This document shows, piece by piece, positions 25,140 to 36,299 of a DNA stretch of 64,000 nucleotides. Source of the DNA: Apostichopus parvimensis (lineage: Eukaryota > Echinodermata > Holothuroidea > Aspidochirotida > Stichopodidae). Numbering within the stretch: position 1 is the first letter of the stretch; every line of letters begins with the position of its first letter. Both the position numbers and the translations under genes were made by a program. A model generated the notes under the pieces. It did no database searches. It saw only the letters and a list, made by a program, of their open reading frames with translations, and had not been told where the DNA came from. The DNA lies in the NCBI GenBank assembly GCA_000934455.1, contig KN889449.1:62001-126000 (forward strand), read 5' to 3'.

Positions 25140-27630
25140 ATTGTATAAATTACCATGCTTATATGATCTTTCCAAATATAAAGAGCAAATGATAATTCCA
25201 TTTTCCTTGTCTTCAACGAATTGGCCTATCGTAGTGGTAACGTTAGGCCCTATTATAAGGAATAAGATAAATAAAGTTACTGTGTTAGGCTAGCGCAGGT
25301 AAACTTTACCGCGAAAATGGACAATGGTCTAGGCCTATGCCCGAGTACAATAAACAGTAAGCAAAAGATCAGCTAACTAGGTAGCCGAGGCCTTAGTTTT
25401 AGAGTGGGCCAAGGGTGTACGTAAAAAAGAATGATTCAGTTAGGCCTAGCTGTTACTACTACCACTAGTAGCATGGTGGGCTCATAATTGACGCACTTAA
25501 AGTTAAGGATTTGAATTTAACGATGTCTATCATAGTAATAAGGAAAAATCCAAATCACTCCACTATGTTTTTCATAGAAATGTAATGATCTCTAAATATT
25601 GAGGGTTCTGTGCTGATGCACCGTACAATGAAGCAAAATTAGAACACAAAATATCTGGCATATCTTTCATACCCCTAAATTGACACATTCGTCGATAAGC
25701 TAACTGTAGGTAGGCCTTAGTATACATCCGTTGACTTTAGATGCTGATTGCTATGCTCTGAGCCTCTAGGCTCAGACAGGTCAGGTCCCAGAGAGTAGTG
25801 TTATCATAATGAGGTAATGTTGGATATTATTAGGGAGTAAGATATCCAAATGCCAACATCAAAACAGGCAAAACCTTTTTCTGTGAAAATCCCAAATTTG
25901 TAGGTTTTTTCATTTCAAAATAAGGCAAAACACCCTCCTGAAATTTTTTGTACAAACAGGGTCGTACTATAACTCTTCCGAAAAATTAGCCGATTTTTTC
26001 AACATGACGCGTTTTGAATTATTGGCTGTCAAAGACGACCTCTTTTGTACATCGGAGCAACTTAACAACTTCATAAATTAATATTGAGAAAAGCTAAAAC
26101 CCTGAAATTTGGTTAGGTGTAACAACTTAATACTTATATGCCAGTTCTTACATAGTTACTTTGGTAAAAAATTGGCATCAAAACCCCTTCCTCATGCTGA
26201 ATCGCAGCATGAAATTGCAACTTCAGAGTTCCACAACTTGCAAATATATTATAGGAAAGCATTCTCATCATTATTATGTATTGTTTGTACTAGACATAAT
26301 AACCTCTGAAAGAATCAAGTACCCTGTAGCAATAGTTTAGGAGCAATTCATCACTAACAATAGCACATTTTTTAGTGAAAAGTACAAAAATGTAATATTT
26401 TGACACTTTTAAGTTGACATAACTCCACAAGACAATAATTTTGTAGCCTAATGTTTTATATTCCTGTTCTATGGGATGAACTCTATATGCATCTGTAATA
26501 GAAAGGTAGCAAGATGTTTAATTGCTGAGAAATGAGACCTCAAATGTCAAGAAAATGCCAAAATGCCACGGTGGCGACAAAGTGCGGAATTTCAAAGTGT
26601 GATCAATCGGCCAATTGTCAAGCAATGCAAGTGAAATTTACAGAATATGCTTATATTGTGGTGTTCCAATCATACCAAAAAATTGGGAATTTTTGGAGAG
26701 GGTGCAGCAACAGCCATCCGTGATTTGACACGAATGACCCGTATGCAATATACAAATTCAACAAATGAAGACAAAGACAAAAATCATTTAAGATAAACAT
26801 TGTTTCAAACTATCAGGGCCAGGGGTGAGCTAGTGTAGACACTAGGGCTTGGCCTACATCAGCTACGTCTCACGAACTGGCTGATCATAGGTGTAGGAAA
26901 ACCTGACACCCAAAAAAAACGCGTGTTAAAGCAAAAGGCAATCGGCTACAATGAATTTGTACACTACGATTCCGACTTCAGCAAAAAAAGGTACTTAGAA
27001 ATTGACGGGGTATTCTTTAACTACTCCATTAATAATTTGCAAAATCGAAGAAATTAATTTTTCAATTTTCTTTCTAAATTTTCATGGGATAAAATTAAAA
27101 TTAGTAACTTTCCATTGATCCGCATGAACCACGTGGAATTACATCTGTGATCTCAGTTTCAATATTCCAAAATGAGATTGTCTTGGAGGTTGTGGTAACG
27201 TGCTATGGTAGTCTTAAAAGAATTTTACTAATTTAAATACACAATTTCAATGACCTGCAAATAAATCTGGTAGGGAGTCACACTCAGACCCAACAACTGT
27301 AGGTGTGAAAATGACAACATAACTTCAACCGTTTAATGAAGATGGCCTTAGAAAATGAAAATTTTTTAGAAAATAGATAAAAATCTCATTCTTTGCATAT
27401 GAATGCTTAAAAATCCTGTAACCATTGCTATTGTGGGCAGGGCCATAAAAAATGTAAATTTCCCAGAATCCAGTTTCATCAAACCCCAAATTTCCCATAT
27501 TTTTGGTAAATTCAACTTTTTCTGGCCTTGATTAGGGGTTGGGGTGGATGTGTAGCCTATGGGTGTGTTTCGCTCACCCTGAATCTGGATTATTTTCATT
27601 GCATGAAAAATTTTTAATGTCTGCATTTTC
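25140..27630. other. no recognisable gene
   Basis: AT-rich intron-like DNA. A 7-bp-arm palindrome 'ctagtgtagacactag' sits near 26830. Nothing else was supported. Confidence 0.4.
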
Positions 27631-27636
27631 TTACAG

Positions 27637-27701
27637 AATCAAGATAATTGTGATCAAGATTCCAGAAAGCACAAGAGCCGCAATTTTTGGTCTGGAGCAC
27701 A
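27637..27701 (+). other. possible small noncoding exon of the transposase gene
   Basis: Bounded by 'ctgcattttcttacag' and GCACAG|GTAATG. The next acceptor (attaatgcag, ending about 27790) places ATG 27793 two bases into the following exon. Consistent with a 5' UTR exon. Confidence 0.35.
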
Positions 27702-30184
27702 GGTAATGCTTTAGAGTAATAGATATGACGGTTCTCGCAAGTAACAATAACCGTGTTATTCCTCGTTTGCTGCTTGCTAAATTAATGCAGTAATGGACTT
27801 AGTTTACAAGTGCTCATACTGTCAGCAGCAACTTTTAACTTTACAAGGTTATGTTAACCACTGTCGGTTTCACAAGAATGAGTGTAATCGGTCGTTTCCA
27901 TGCCCATATGCTACATGCTTCCGGAGACTTTCTGCCTACTCTTGTCAGTCTTGTGCGAAGATCTCATTCCAAACCACGAGTTTATAGGAGATATAAAAAT
28001 CTTTATATTCCATTACAGTGTGATATAGTCTTCTGCAATCAACTATGTGATGACATAAAACATTTCTTCAAACACTTCAAAGAACACCTTGATGTTGGGA
28101 CTACAATATTGTGCCCATTTAACAATTGTAAATCATCATTTACAAAGAAGTCGTCTTTTACGTGACATTTGTCAAGGTATCACAAGTCATACACAGTTGA
28201 TCAAGTTCCTGCAGAACTTATCCAAATACAAAATGAGTTTGAAGAGCCAGAATATGACACCGATGATAATGCAGCATTTCATCCACATTCTTTGGATGCG
28301 ATTGAAGTTTTGGAAGAAACAGATAATATCGAAGGTCTGTTTGCACAAAATGTCATGTTGTTTTACCTACAGTTGGAATCAGAGTACCTGCTTCCTTCTT
28401 CAACCATCCAGCACAATATAGAACAATTTCATGACATACACCGCCTAGGCCAGACAGTTATTTTCAAAAAACTATCAACATTGACCAATGATATAGACAT
28501 ACCAGAATCAACAGCAAAGGAAGTGCTCAGTGATTTAAAATCATCTGACATCTGCGATGAGACTATATTCGTAGAAGCAATTTGATTATGTTGCACCCAT
28601 TTCAATTAAATTGGGCAGAAATGATTCCATCAAAGAGAGAGAATTTCAGTACATCCCTATCAAAGACTCCTTGGAGGGCCTATTAAAAAACAAGTCAGTT
28701 CAAAATGAGTATCAGTGTACCAAGTTTCCTATGTATCATGGTAACCACAAACCTGCTGAAGAAAAGGTACTTCACGATATAACCGACGGTGCTGCTTTCA
28801 AAGATAACATTTTCTTCCAGAACAATCCAGATGCTTTGAAACTAATCCAAACTAAAGTATGTAATCCGCTAGGTTGTAGCAAGAAAAAACATAACATTTT
28901 AGCAGTGTACATGACAATTGGTAATTTCAGACCACACCTCCGGTCGAGTATAGATCACACATTGTGCAATGACAATGATTTGAAGTACTTTGGAAAAGAA
29001 AAGTTGCTTCCAACATTAATTGACGATCTGAAGGACCTTGAACTGAATGGTATTGAAATAGCTGGTGTGCAGCAGCCAGTAAAAGGTACATTAACTTTTA
29101 TTGCCGGAGATAATCTGGGTTCACATTGTATTGGTGGATTTGTGGAAAACTTCAGTAGTACTCCGTGTAGGTGATGCTCCGTTACAAGTGCAGAATTTCA
29201 TGAAGACCCATGTGCTATTGGACCCATTCGAAATGAAGAAAATTACAACAGAGCAGTACAGGAAGTCCAACAGAATGAGAACCAAACAATTGCACAAGGG
29301 GTTAAGTTTGACTCTTTGTTCAATGAACTGAAATATTTCATGTCTGTTCAGGCTTGCCCCCTTGTCTTGGTCATGACCTATATGAAGGGGTCTTGAATTA
29401 TGATGTGGCACTGGTTTTAAGCTATTTCATAAAACAGAAGAAGTGGCTAACATACACCGACATAAATAGAAGAATAGCTCAGTTTAAATACCTCGGGTCA
29501 GATAGAAGCAATCAACCAACTAAGATTAAACCAAGTGGTGAAAACTTGGGTGGACAGGCAGTAGAGGGTTCCTTCTTAGACTATTGCCTGTACTTATTGG
29601 GGATAGAATTGCAGATTCCTTGGATCAGGGTTTGGCAGTTCTTTCTTCGGTTACATGATATGTATCAATGAGGCAATCTGAGTTTTCTTATTGATGAATA
29701 CTTAGAGTTGCGTTACAGACTTTTCCCACAGAGTAGAATGCGGCCATAACACCATTTCCTTAAGCATTATCCTATGTTGATACTACAATTTGGCCCTCTC
29801 ATTAGAACGTGGACTATGAGATTTGAAAGTAAGCACTCGTATTTTAAACGATGTGTGCGTTATTTGCAGAACTTCAAAAACCTGTGTCTTATATTAGCAG
29901 AAAGGCATCAGCTACTCCAATCCTACTTGAGTGCTGGAACATTCTTCCCCATCACCATTGATGCGAAACAAACAGTTCCTTTACATCTGCAAACATATAA
30001 TGAGGCACTGCAAGGATGTTTGAATGAAATTAGTGCAACAGTTGAAGATCAGGTCACTTATGATCTTACTTTCAGAGGAACCAAGTATAAAAAGGGGGAT
30101 TACATTGTACTTGGTCAAGATGATCAGGGGCTATTGTTTGGACAGATTCTATTCTCAGTGATAAAAGGGAACTTGAAAGTATAC

Positions 30185-31253
30185 TGTAACGCGCTGTCCT
30201 CGGTGGTATGCGCAAGGAAGAGTGGAAATGAGGGAACACAGGAATGAGGCTGTCGACAGGAGATATTAAAGTTGCAACGTTTATTTACGATCTATATACA
30301 TGTCAAGATGGTGCACAGTGGTCGTGCATTACAGAGGCAATTATTAAATATGAAACCAGGTTTTAACACATGCTCAGAAGTCGATGAAGTTCAATACAAC
30401 ATAGTACATTACTAATGGCGGGTCTCGGCACGGAGGGCAGAACGATAGACTTCGGCGCTGAAGATTGGTGGTTGAATATCGGCGCGGTTATGGGAATGTT
30501 GGCCCTCGGCGTTGATGGCGGAATGATGAACGGCGGCGCAGTTGGCGGAATGGTGAACGGCGGCGCAGATGGCGGAATGGTGAACGGCGGCGCAGTTGGT
30601 GGAATGGTGAACGGCGGCGCAGTTGGTGGAATGGTGAACGGCGGCGCAGTTGGCGGAATGGTGAGCCTGGTCTTCTAGACTATTTTGGTACTCGGCGTCC
30701 GATCTGACTTGCTTGGGTGGTCCACCGCTATTTGTGCCAATATATGACTCGTTCTTCTCCTAACTCATGGCCATAATCGTTCTCCCTAAACTGATGGTCA
30801 GAATCGTTCTTCCTCGTTACCCTCGTCCTCCTTCAGTCCGAGCCCGCAGTTGCTTTTAAACAGAAAGTACTTCCTATACCTACAACGTGTGAACCTACAC
30901 TTAACCCTATTAGAAACATAAGCCACGCCCAGTCTACAACCACCAACCAATAAAACACGATAAAATACAACATGCGTGCTGGCTAAGATTTACCAAGACC
31001 TAACATTTTTGGCCCCTGGAACGTAACCTAGACGTCCTACTCAGTGACCTCCAAAATCGGGCAACATGAGAGAGTTCCCCCTTAACAGTCGTTCATTAAT
31101 CAAGCAAGTGACACCCCTTATAAGATTATATCAAACAAACAATTCCCGTAAAGCGTCTAATAATGTAAAGAATCAACCCAAGTTTGAACATTTCATTGGA
31201 GAAAATACATGCTAACGCTAACGACAAACAAGGAGCTTTGACGTGCCGTTACA
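30185..31253 (-). mobile_element. solo LTR (fossil) inside the DDE transposon
   Basis: Begins TGTAACG and ends CGTTACA (7-bp inverted termini, TG...CA) and is flanked on both sides by ATAC (30181-30184 and 31254-31257), a 4-bp target duplication. On the minus strand an AATAAA lies about 90 bp before the end, so that is probably its sense strand. It contains a GC-rich minisatellite. No internal retroviral genes: only the LTR remains. The clean target duplication suggests a fairly recent insertion into an already old transposon. Confidence 0.75.
30510..30665 (+). repeat. 27-bp minisatellite within the solo LTR
   Basis: About five to six tandem units built on 'ggcggaatggtgaacggcgg' followed by 'cgcagtt'. 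Because 27 is a multiple of three, the strand stays open and would read as repeats of GGMVNGGAV. I regard this as repeat-driven, not a gene. Confidence 0.8.
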
Positions 31254-31446
31254 ATACTTTGTTGTAAGGGTTCTTCAGTCAGTTCTGAATATGCATGTAT
31301 TTTCATTGGAATCTAGTGTCGACAGGAACAAATTGCTTTGTGTTAACAGCAAGGATCTTCTTGATTACTACCCGCTCCCTGCATATGCAAGAAGAAATGC
31401 TCTTGTAGTTCCACTAAAACATGCAATCTCATATGATTTCATGTAG

Positions 31447-31661
31447 GAATTGTGTCTGGAGTGATGGACGACATCAAGTCAGCAATATGTGAAATCCTCC
31501 GTAATATCTCATAAGAAGAGGCAGTCATGGTTGCAGAACATCTATGTGAGGTAGTTGGTGTAGATGTGCCTCAAGACCTCGCCCTTGTTGAGCCTTCTGA
31601 TCTGACGATGCTGAAGCCAATACAAGTCCGGAAGTTGATGAAGGTTGCAAGAGAAAAAGAG
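31447..31661 (+). pseudogene. SAMD3-like gene, helical 'LKPIQ-RKL' exon (one stop)
   Basis: Follows 'ttcatgtag' (AG at 31445-31446, which is also the transposase stop) and ends at a strong donor (AAAGAG|GTATGT, GT at 31662-31663). Entering in phase 1, as the 24717 donor provides, it reads IVSGVMDDIKSAICEILRNIS, one TAA, then 'VAEHLCEVVGVDVPQDLALV', 'EPSDLTMLKPIQVRKLMKV'. The 'G(V)...DL..V...DL..LKPIQ.RKL' pattern is the small helical SAM-like domain seen in these expanded protein families. It could instead belong to the transposon just upstream, whose stop overlaps the acceptor. Confidence 0.45.
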
Positions 31662-31663
31662 GT

Positions 31664-32978
31664 ATGTACAATACAAAATATTTCTTCACATATTAAACTT
31701 GCCTTTTTCCCTCCTTAATTTAACCCTTCAAATCCCATGGGATCTTGTCACAATTGATTTGCAAGTGCACCTTCCAAAAATTAAAACAAGACTTTACTAT
31801 TTCGTTACGTTAAAGGGATGGTGTTGGTATCATTCGAAAGAGCTAATCTTCTTTCAGAAAATGACACTTTTTTATGGGGGAATATTGTATACTGCCCTCC
31901 ACCACACAAGGGCAGTCGGGACAAAGGGGAAAAAGTTCCCCTTTACAGTGTTGGATATATATATTTCACTTGGGAACAATGGCAGTTTTTTGACAAAATA
32001 TTCATGAAAATTAGACAAAATTGCCATAAAATCCAATTAAGTTTGCTTGAAATTCGGATGTAAAGCCATGTAAAGTCCGCCATTCCGTGGAGTGGGGTGC
32101 TGGGGAAAGGTATGAGGTTCTTGTTGTATTTCGTGGGGATTTGTCCCCTGCCCTATTCACATGTAGGCGTCCCTCTTTGTACATTCTTTTACCAAAAGAA
32201 TATATGTGGATGCCTTTATGATCTGTAGATGGCCCCAAATGTTTTTGTTAGTGATATATATTGAAAATTTCATTTAAACTTAGCATGGTGGTGTTGGTAT
32301 AAACATTTGCCATTTTAATTTTTTCACATTAATTTTCATGAGTGGACAGGGATAGATATGAATTTCCTACAAAAAGCTCGTAAATCTCATGAGAAGTAAT
32401 GTGATGGGTGTTAAACCATAATTAATAGCCAGTTATAATTTCATCTTGAAAGCAAATGTTTTTTAATGGTATTTTGAATAAAAAACAGTTGGCACTAACT
32501 GAAGGTGAAGAGTTGGTCTCCGAAAATGTAGGCCATGTGACCATACCTTTGACGCATAAGGGACAGCTGTGCCAAAAATATGACCTGTAAAACTGTTCAT
32601 AATCTAAGCACATTTATATTAGGAATTTCTTATCAATGTATGTCTGAAGTGTATGGTGTTGGCAGATTGTTTTGTGATTTTATTGTTACTTTTGAATTGT
32701 CCAGGGTTAGTGTTACAACTAATTTCAACAGAGAAAACAAATTTTCCAAATTTAAATGCACCTTGATTGGTTGGGATTGATTTCACTTGTCGTTAAACTG
32801 CATGCAGCTAGACAACATCCATTTTGCTTAAAATGACACTTGAATGGGAGTTTCAAAAAAGTCGTGTAGAAAGCCAAATTATTTCAGGTTCAAGTAGGGT
32901 GACTAAAAGCCACATTGATACCTATAATCTCCTATACCATACCATGTAAAATATTATGGTGTATTTTCTTGCGTATAG
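31664..32978. other. intron, no gene seen
   Basis: AT-rich sequence between the two phase-0 splice sites. No coding segment or repeat structure was identified. Confidence 0.4.
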
Positions 32979-33263
32979 AATGAAGACCCCCACGTCCTCT
33001 ACATCAGGGGAAATGGTGCCACTTGTGGAGAATCAACCCGCTTTACAATATTTGTTGATGGGGAAGAAGTTGGATCCTGCAGTCGGTTGATTTCGGCTTT
33101 GTCTTCATACATTGCATCATTTTACGTTTCCAACTTAGCTTACCCCACTGTTTGCAAGAAGACCATGGTATTCATTCAGAAAATCATCTTAAACATTAAT
33201 GACAATTTCAAGTTTCACCATTCCACTTTAAGTGTGTTGGAGAGGGTTAATGAAAACCTGTAG
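32979..33263 (+). CDS. SAMD3-like gene, terminal coding exon
   Basis: The acceptor 'ttttcttgcgtatag' (AG at 32977-32978) opens a 95-codon uninterrupted frame in phase 0, matching the 31661 donor, with a stop at 33261-33263. It encodes NEDPHVLYIRGNGATCGES, a short beta segment 'FTIFVDGEEV', then an amphipathic 'LISALSSYIASFYVSNLAYP', 'CKKTMVFIQKIILNIND'. The order '(P).L...G....(S)..F.I.VDG......L..A.......F...N..YP.......FIQK' is the usual C-terminal domain of SAMD3-like proteins. No break. It is the best preserved exon, so part of the gene may still be expressed. Confidence 0.55.
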   Translation, partial: NEDPHVLYIRGNGATCGESTRFTIFVDGEEVGSCSRLISALSSYIASFYVSNLAYPTVCKKTMVFIQKIILNINDNFKFHHSTLSVLERVNENL

Positions 33264-33720
33264 GTGTAAAAACAGGAATAGACCTCTGACCGTTGTCGTT
33301 TGTCTGCTGAAATGATGATACTTTGAAAATAAGGCCATGATTTCTGTATTTTTCATTCAAACATACCTTTTCAACTTTGAAATAGGATTTCCTTCATTTA
33401 CCCCACAAGATTGCCCAATTTTTTTTTTTTCTGGGAGGGGGGGGGGGATTTTATTAGCAACAGCCACCTGGAACCCTGGAGCATTATCAATTTAACGCAT
33501 GAGTGAAACTTACAGATTTTATGCACACAAAGATCTCCACACAAACTGGATGCCAAAACATCCGCTAAAGTGAAATCAAAATAACGATGTGCATTGGTGC
33601 GTAAAGATTTTGACCTGTTTGCTCAATGAGGGGTGATCAATGAGAGTAAAATCTATTGCGGGGGGGGGGGGGTCGTGATGAATGGCGCATTAGTGCGATG
33701 ACTAATGAATAACAGGTCAA
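33264..33720. other. no gene; G-run tracts
   Basis: Contains T/G homopolymer runs (about 33420-33448 and 33658-33672) and nothing else recognisable. Confidence 0.4.
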
Positions 33721-33905
33721 GTGCTGTGCAGGACTAATTTTCGAGGTCACTAGACTAGTTGAATGGTCATATGACTATGATATATTAGTCACTTGACTAG
33801 TTTGCCATATTAGTCATACGACTAATTTTTGCTGGTTAGTCATTTGACTAATTTTAATTAGGCGTACGAAGCACTGTGCAGGATTAATTTTAATAAGTAA
33901 ATTTG
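33721..33905. repeat. cluster of TTAGTCA/TGACTAA palindromes
   Basis: Four or five short inverted motifs spaced about 25-30 bp, for example 'ttagtcatttgactaa' (7-bp arms, 2-nt spacer) and 'ttagtcatacgactaa'. The cluster is bracketed by direct copies of 'ctgtgcagga.taatttt' (about 33724 and 33872). Confidence 0.7.
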
Positions 33906-35080
33906 ACTAACTTAGATTAACAGTGTACGCTACATTGAAATAATTTGTTAACAGAAAGTATGAAATTTGAGTGCTTTCAAAAATGTTCAGACTCTTGGTG
34001 ACATGGACAAGGTACTAGGACTTGGACAAGTAACGTTACTAACAAGGTATTTTCTGATTGGACCTACTGTTAGTTATCACAGGTTAGGGACTACATTGTT
34101 ATTGGATTATCAGTCAATGATAACATATAATAGGATAGCCAATAAAAGAAATTCTGGTTATCCAGTGACCACACAGTTATCGACTTTGAACTTTGGGTGT
34201 TGTTTCTTACTTTCATTACGGTTGCAATGATTGTAATTATCTCGAATTAACATAGTTATTGTTTCCCCCAAAATTGGGGTTTATTTTTGACTTTTATTTA
34301 AAGGTTAACATTTACCATATGTTGTTTGTTATATAAAAGATACTCCGTATTTTATTTCCTACATAACAAAAGCAACGTGATCATCAATTTATGTCAACAA
34401 GAGATTTTTGTTGCTTTTAAGATCCACCTTGAATATACCATATACATTTTTTTACTATTTCAATCCTTAATTAAAAAGTACCCTATGTCATGCTAAAAGT
34501 TACATAGAAATTAAGCTTATGTTTTCCGTGTAACATTAAATGATTGTTCTGTCTGAAAATATATCGGGTCACCGTTTTTAAAACTTCGATCGAAAAGCAA
34601 ATGGTTGAGTTGCATTAACTTTTGTTTTATACAGAAAATATTGTTGTTGATTTTTCCAAGAGCAGGGAAAACTCATAAACTTACGGAAGAATTTCACTTT
34701 AGGAAGGGGGGGGGGGGCACGACGTTCTTTGCCCGAAAATGGATGCGACACCATAGGTTGACGCTAAGGGTATTTCTTGAAAAAATACCTGTCACATTGC
34801 CGAAAAGCAGAAACATTTTTGTGTGTTAGCGCTACAAAATGAAAAAAAAATACGCAAGTAAAATAGACGTTTGCTTGATTAGGAGAAAATTGTGTCAACT
34901 GTTACGGGCTACATGTAAAATGTCGCCCCATAATTAAGCCTGATTAGATAGTAAAATGGGATAATAATGACAGTATAGCTTTAAAAAGGGCACATGTTGT
35001 GCTTTCGGTTCTATAAGCAGTCAAATTCTTAAGACTGCGGACCTTCGGTCTAGTGGAATTCCCCCTTTCAATCCACTAAC
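33906..35080. other. no recognisable gene
   Basis: Low-complexity and AT-rich DNA with a G-run near 34706. No supported coding segment. Confidence 0.4.
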
Positions 35081-35084
35081 CATA

Positions 35085-35300
35085 TGTCGTAATGCGAGAG
35101 TTTACAAAAATAAAATTATATGGCAAATTGTGTCAAATGCTTTAGATAGATCGAGGAGACACCAACAGAGGACAGGTTTTGACCAAGGGCTGAACACAAT
35201 TTATCAACGGCATCCGTTATTGACTCTGTTCAGTGGCCTGATCGAAAGCCTTACTGACCATTATATAGAATATTACCTTTACTTATGAAATTGTAAATAC
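35085..35300 (-). mobile_element. LINE reverse-transcriptase fragment
   Basis: The minus strand reads 'GFRSGH*TESITDAVDKLCSAL' and, after a slip, 'LLDLSKAFDTICHIIL'. This is the conserved RT block 'GFR..HST..A.....D.......(F)LDLSKAFDTI.H.IL' of CR1/Jockey-type non-LTR elements. The piece carries one stop and one frame slip. It is only about 70 codons long, with no flanking LINE sequence recognised. Confidence 0.6.
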
Positions 35301-36056
35301 GACTACGGGCGGGTTGCACCTATAACTGTACAGGGTCATCATTCTACCGTGGTATGGCATTCGGTGCATTCAAGGCTGAATAGTTGCCAGGCTCCGCGAT
35401 CTTGCCTGGAGAATTGTACACGGTGGGTGCCTTGGTGACCAATTAGCGTTTGGGCAATGAGCTGTGCCCGAGGACTGGCTGTGACAGCCTACAGAGTACT
35501 GGGCATGTTTTTTTGTTGCATTTTTCCTTTGTTTTAGCACTTGACCGACCGTGTAACGGAAGACCGTTCATGGTCGGGAGGACATGGGTTTGTATTGTTT
35601 CTTATGTTGGTATTTTGTACATTATTATTTGTATCTCCGTTACTTGGAAGCAGAATGCAAAAATGCACCGTGGTTTCGATGATGGATGAGCAGTTTTCTA
35701 CGTGCATCTGACGCAATGTAAAGTCAGGGTGTGCAACATAATTAATGTTTGTAATACAGTGAAAAACACTAAATGACAAACAATCATTTCACAATCACAC
35801 AGGCTGTCCTGATATGACAATTTTACTTGAAATGACCTTTGACCTCCACCAAAAGCAATAATATGCTCCTGACATTTTATATGCTACATCTACAAACAAA
35901 ATAGGAGATTTGTCCAAGCTTCCCTTCTTGAGATATTGCTTCCATAATTTGATAACCTGTTAATACCTGTTGAATTTAAATGACCTAAACAAGAAACGAT
36001 TGTCAGTTTGAAGTCTGCTAAATCGCTTTGGCCAGGCCATTCCACAAACAGCATAT
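35301..36056. other. no recognisable gene
   Basis: A short frame with a hydrophobic stretch near 35600 exists on the plus strand, but no splice context or family supports it. Confidence 0.35.
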
Positions 36057-36299
36057 TGTTACCGTCCCCTGGAGGGGAGAGAGAAGACAGACAAATATTT
36101 CATATACTTTGAGAAATGGCGTTGCCCTATTCTCAACCAGCAGCGTGCCCATCCCCCGCAGTAAAGAAACTGACAGATTGGAATCTGCTAACTTCTGACA
36201 CCCTGGATCGATGCGAACGCAGTCGTATAAATAGCGATAATACCGCAACTTGGAAAATGACAAGTTTTTTGTACGGGGCATAATTCATACCTGTCACAC
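36057..36299 (-). repeat. 3' LTR of the gypsy fossil
   Basis: Direct repeat of 42673-42875 over about 200 bp. On the minus strand it contains a TATA-like 'tatttatacg' and ends 'ggacggtaaca'. It is preceded by a purine tract. Confidence 0.85.

Larger units (their letters stand above)
27793..31446 (+). pseudogene. DDE-type transposase with N-terminal C2H2 fingers (EnSpm/CACTA-like, tentative), split by a solo LTR
   Basis: Starts MDLVYKCSYCQQQL with a C2H2 finger ('CSYC...HCRFH'), a second Cys-rich segment, and a finger 'CPFNNCKSSF...HLSRYH'. An acidic linker follows. The core then reads '(I)AGDNLGSHCIGGFVE' (about 29105), 'PPCLGHDLYEGV' (about 29360) and 'RFESKHSYFKR' (about 29820), a likely D-D-E triad. 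The C-terminus ends 'LLDYYPLPAY...LKHAISYDFM' and a TAG at 31444-31446. The frame changes or stops several times (within the finger region, near 28585, 29175, 29340, 29670 and 29745), so it is inactive. A 1,069-bp LTR-like insertion (30185-31253) interrupts it, and the frame continues directly on the far side of one ATAC. Family assignment to CACTA-like elements is inference; I saw no terminal repeats. Confidence 0.6.

Noticed and set aside
30415-30678. 88-codon glycine-rich plus-strand frame
   Set aside because: Created by a 27-bp minisatellite inside a solo LTR; repeat length divisible by three keeps it open.
35450-35779. Overlapping hydrophobic frames on both strands
   Set aside because: No splice sites, family motif or conserved context.
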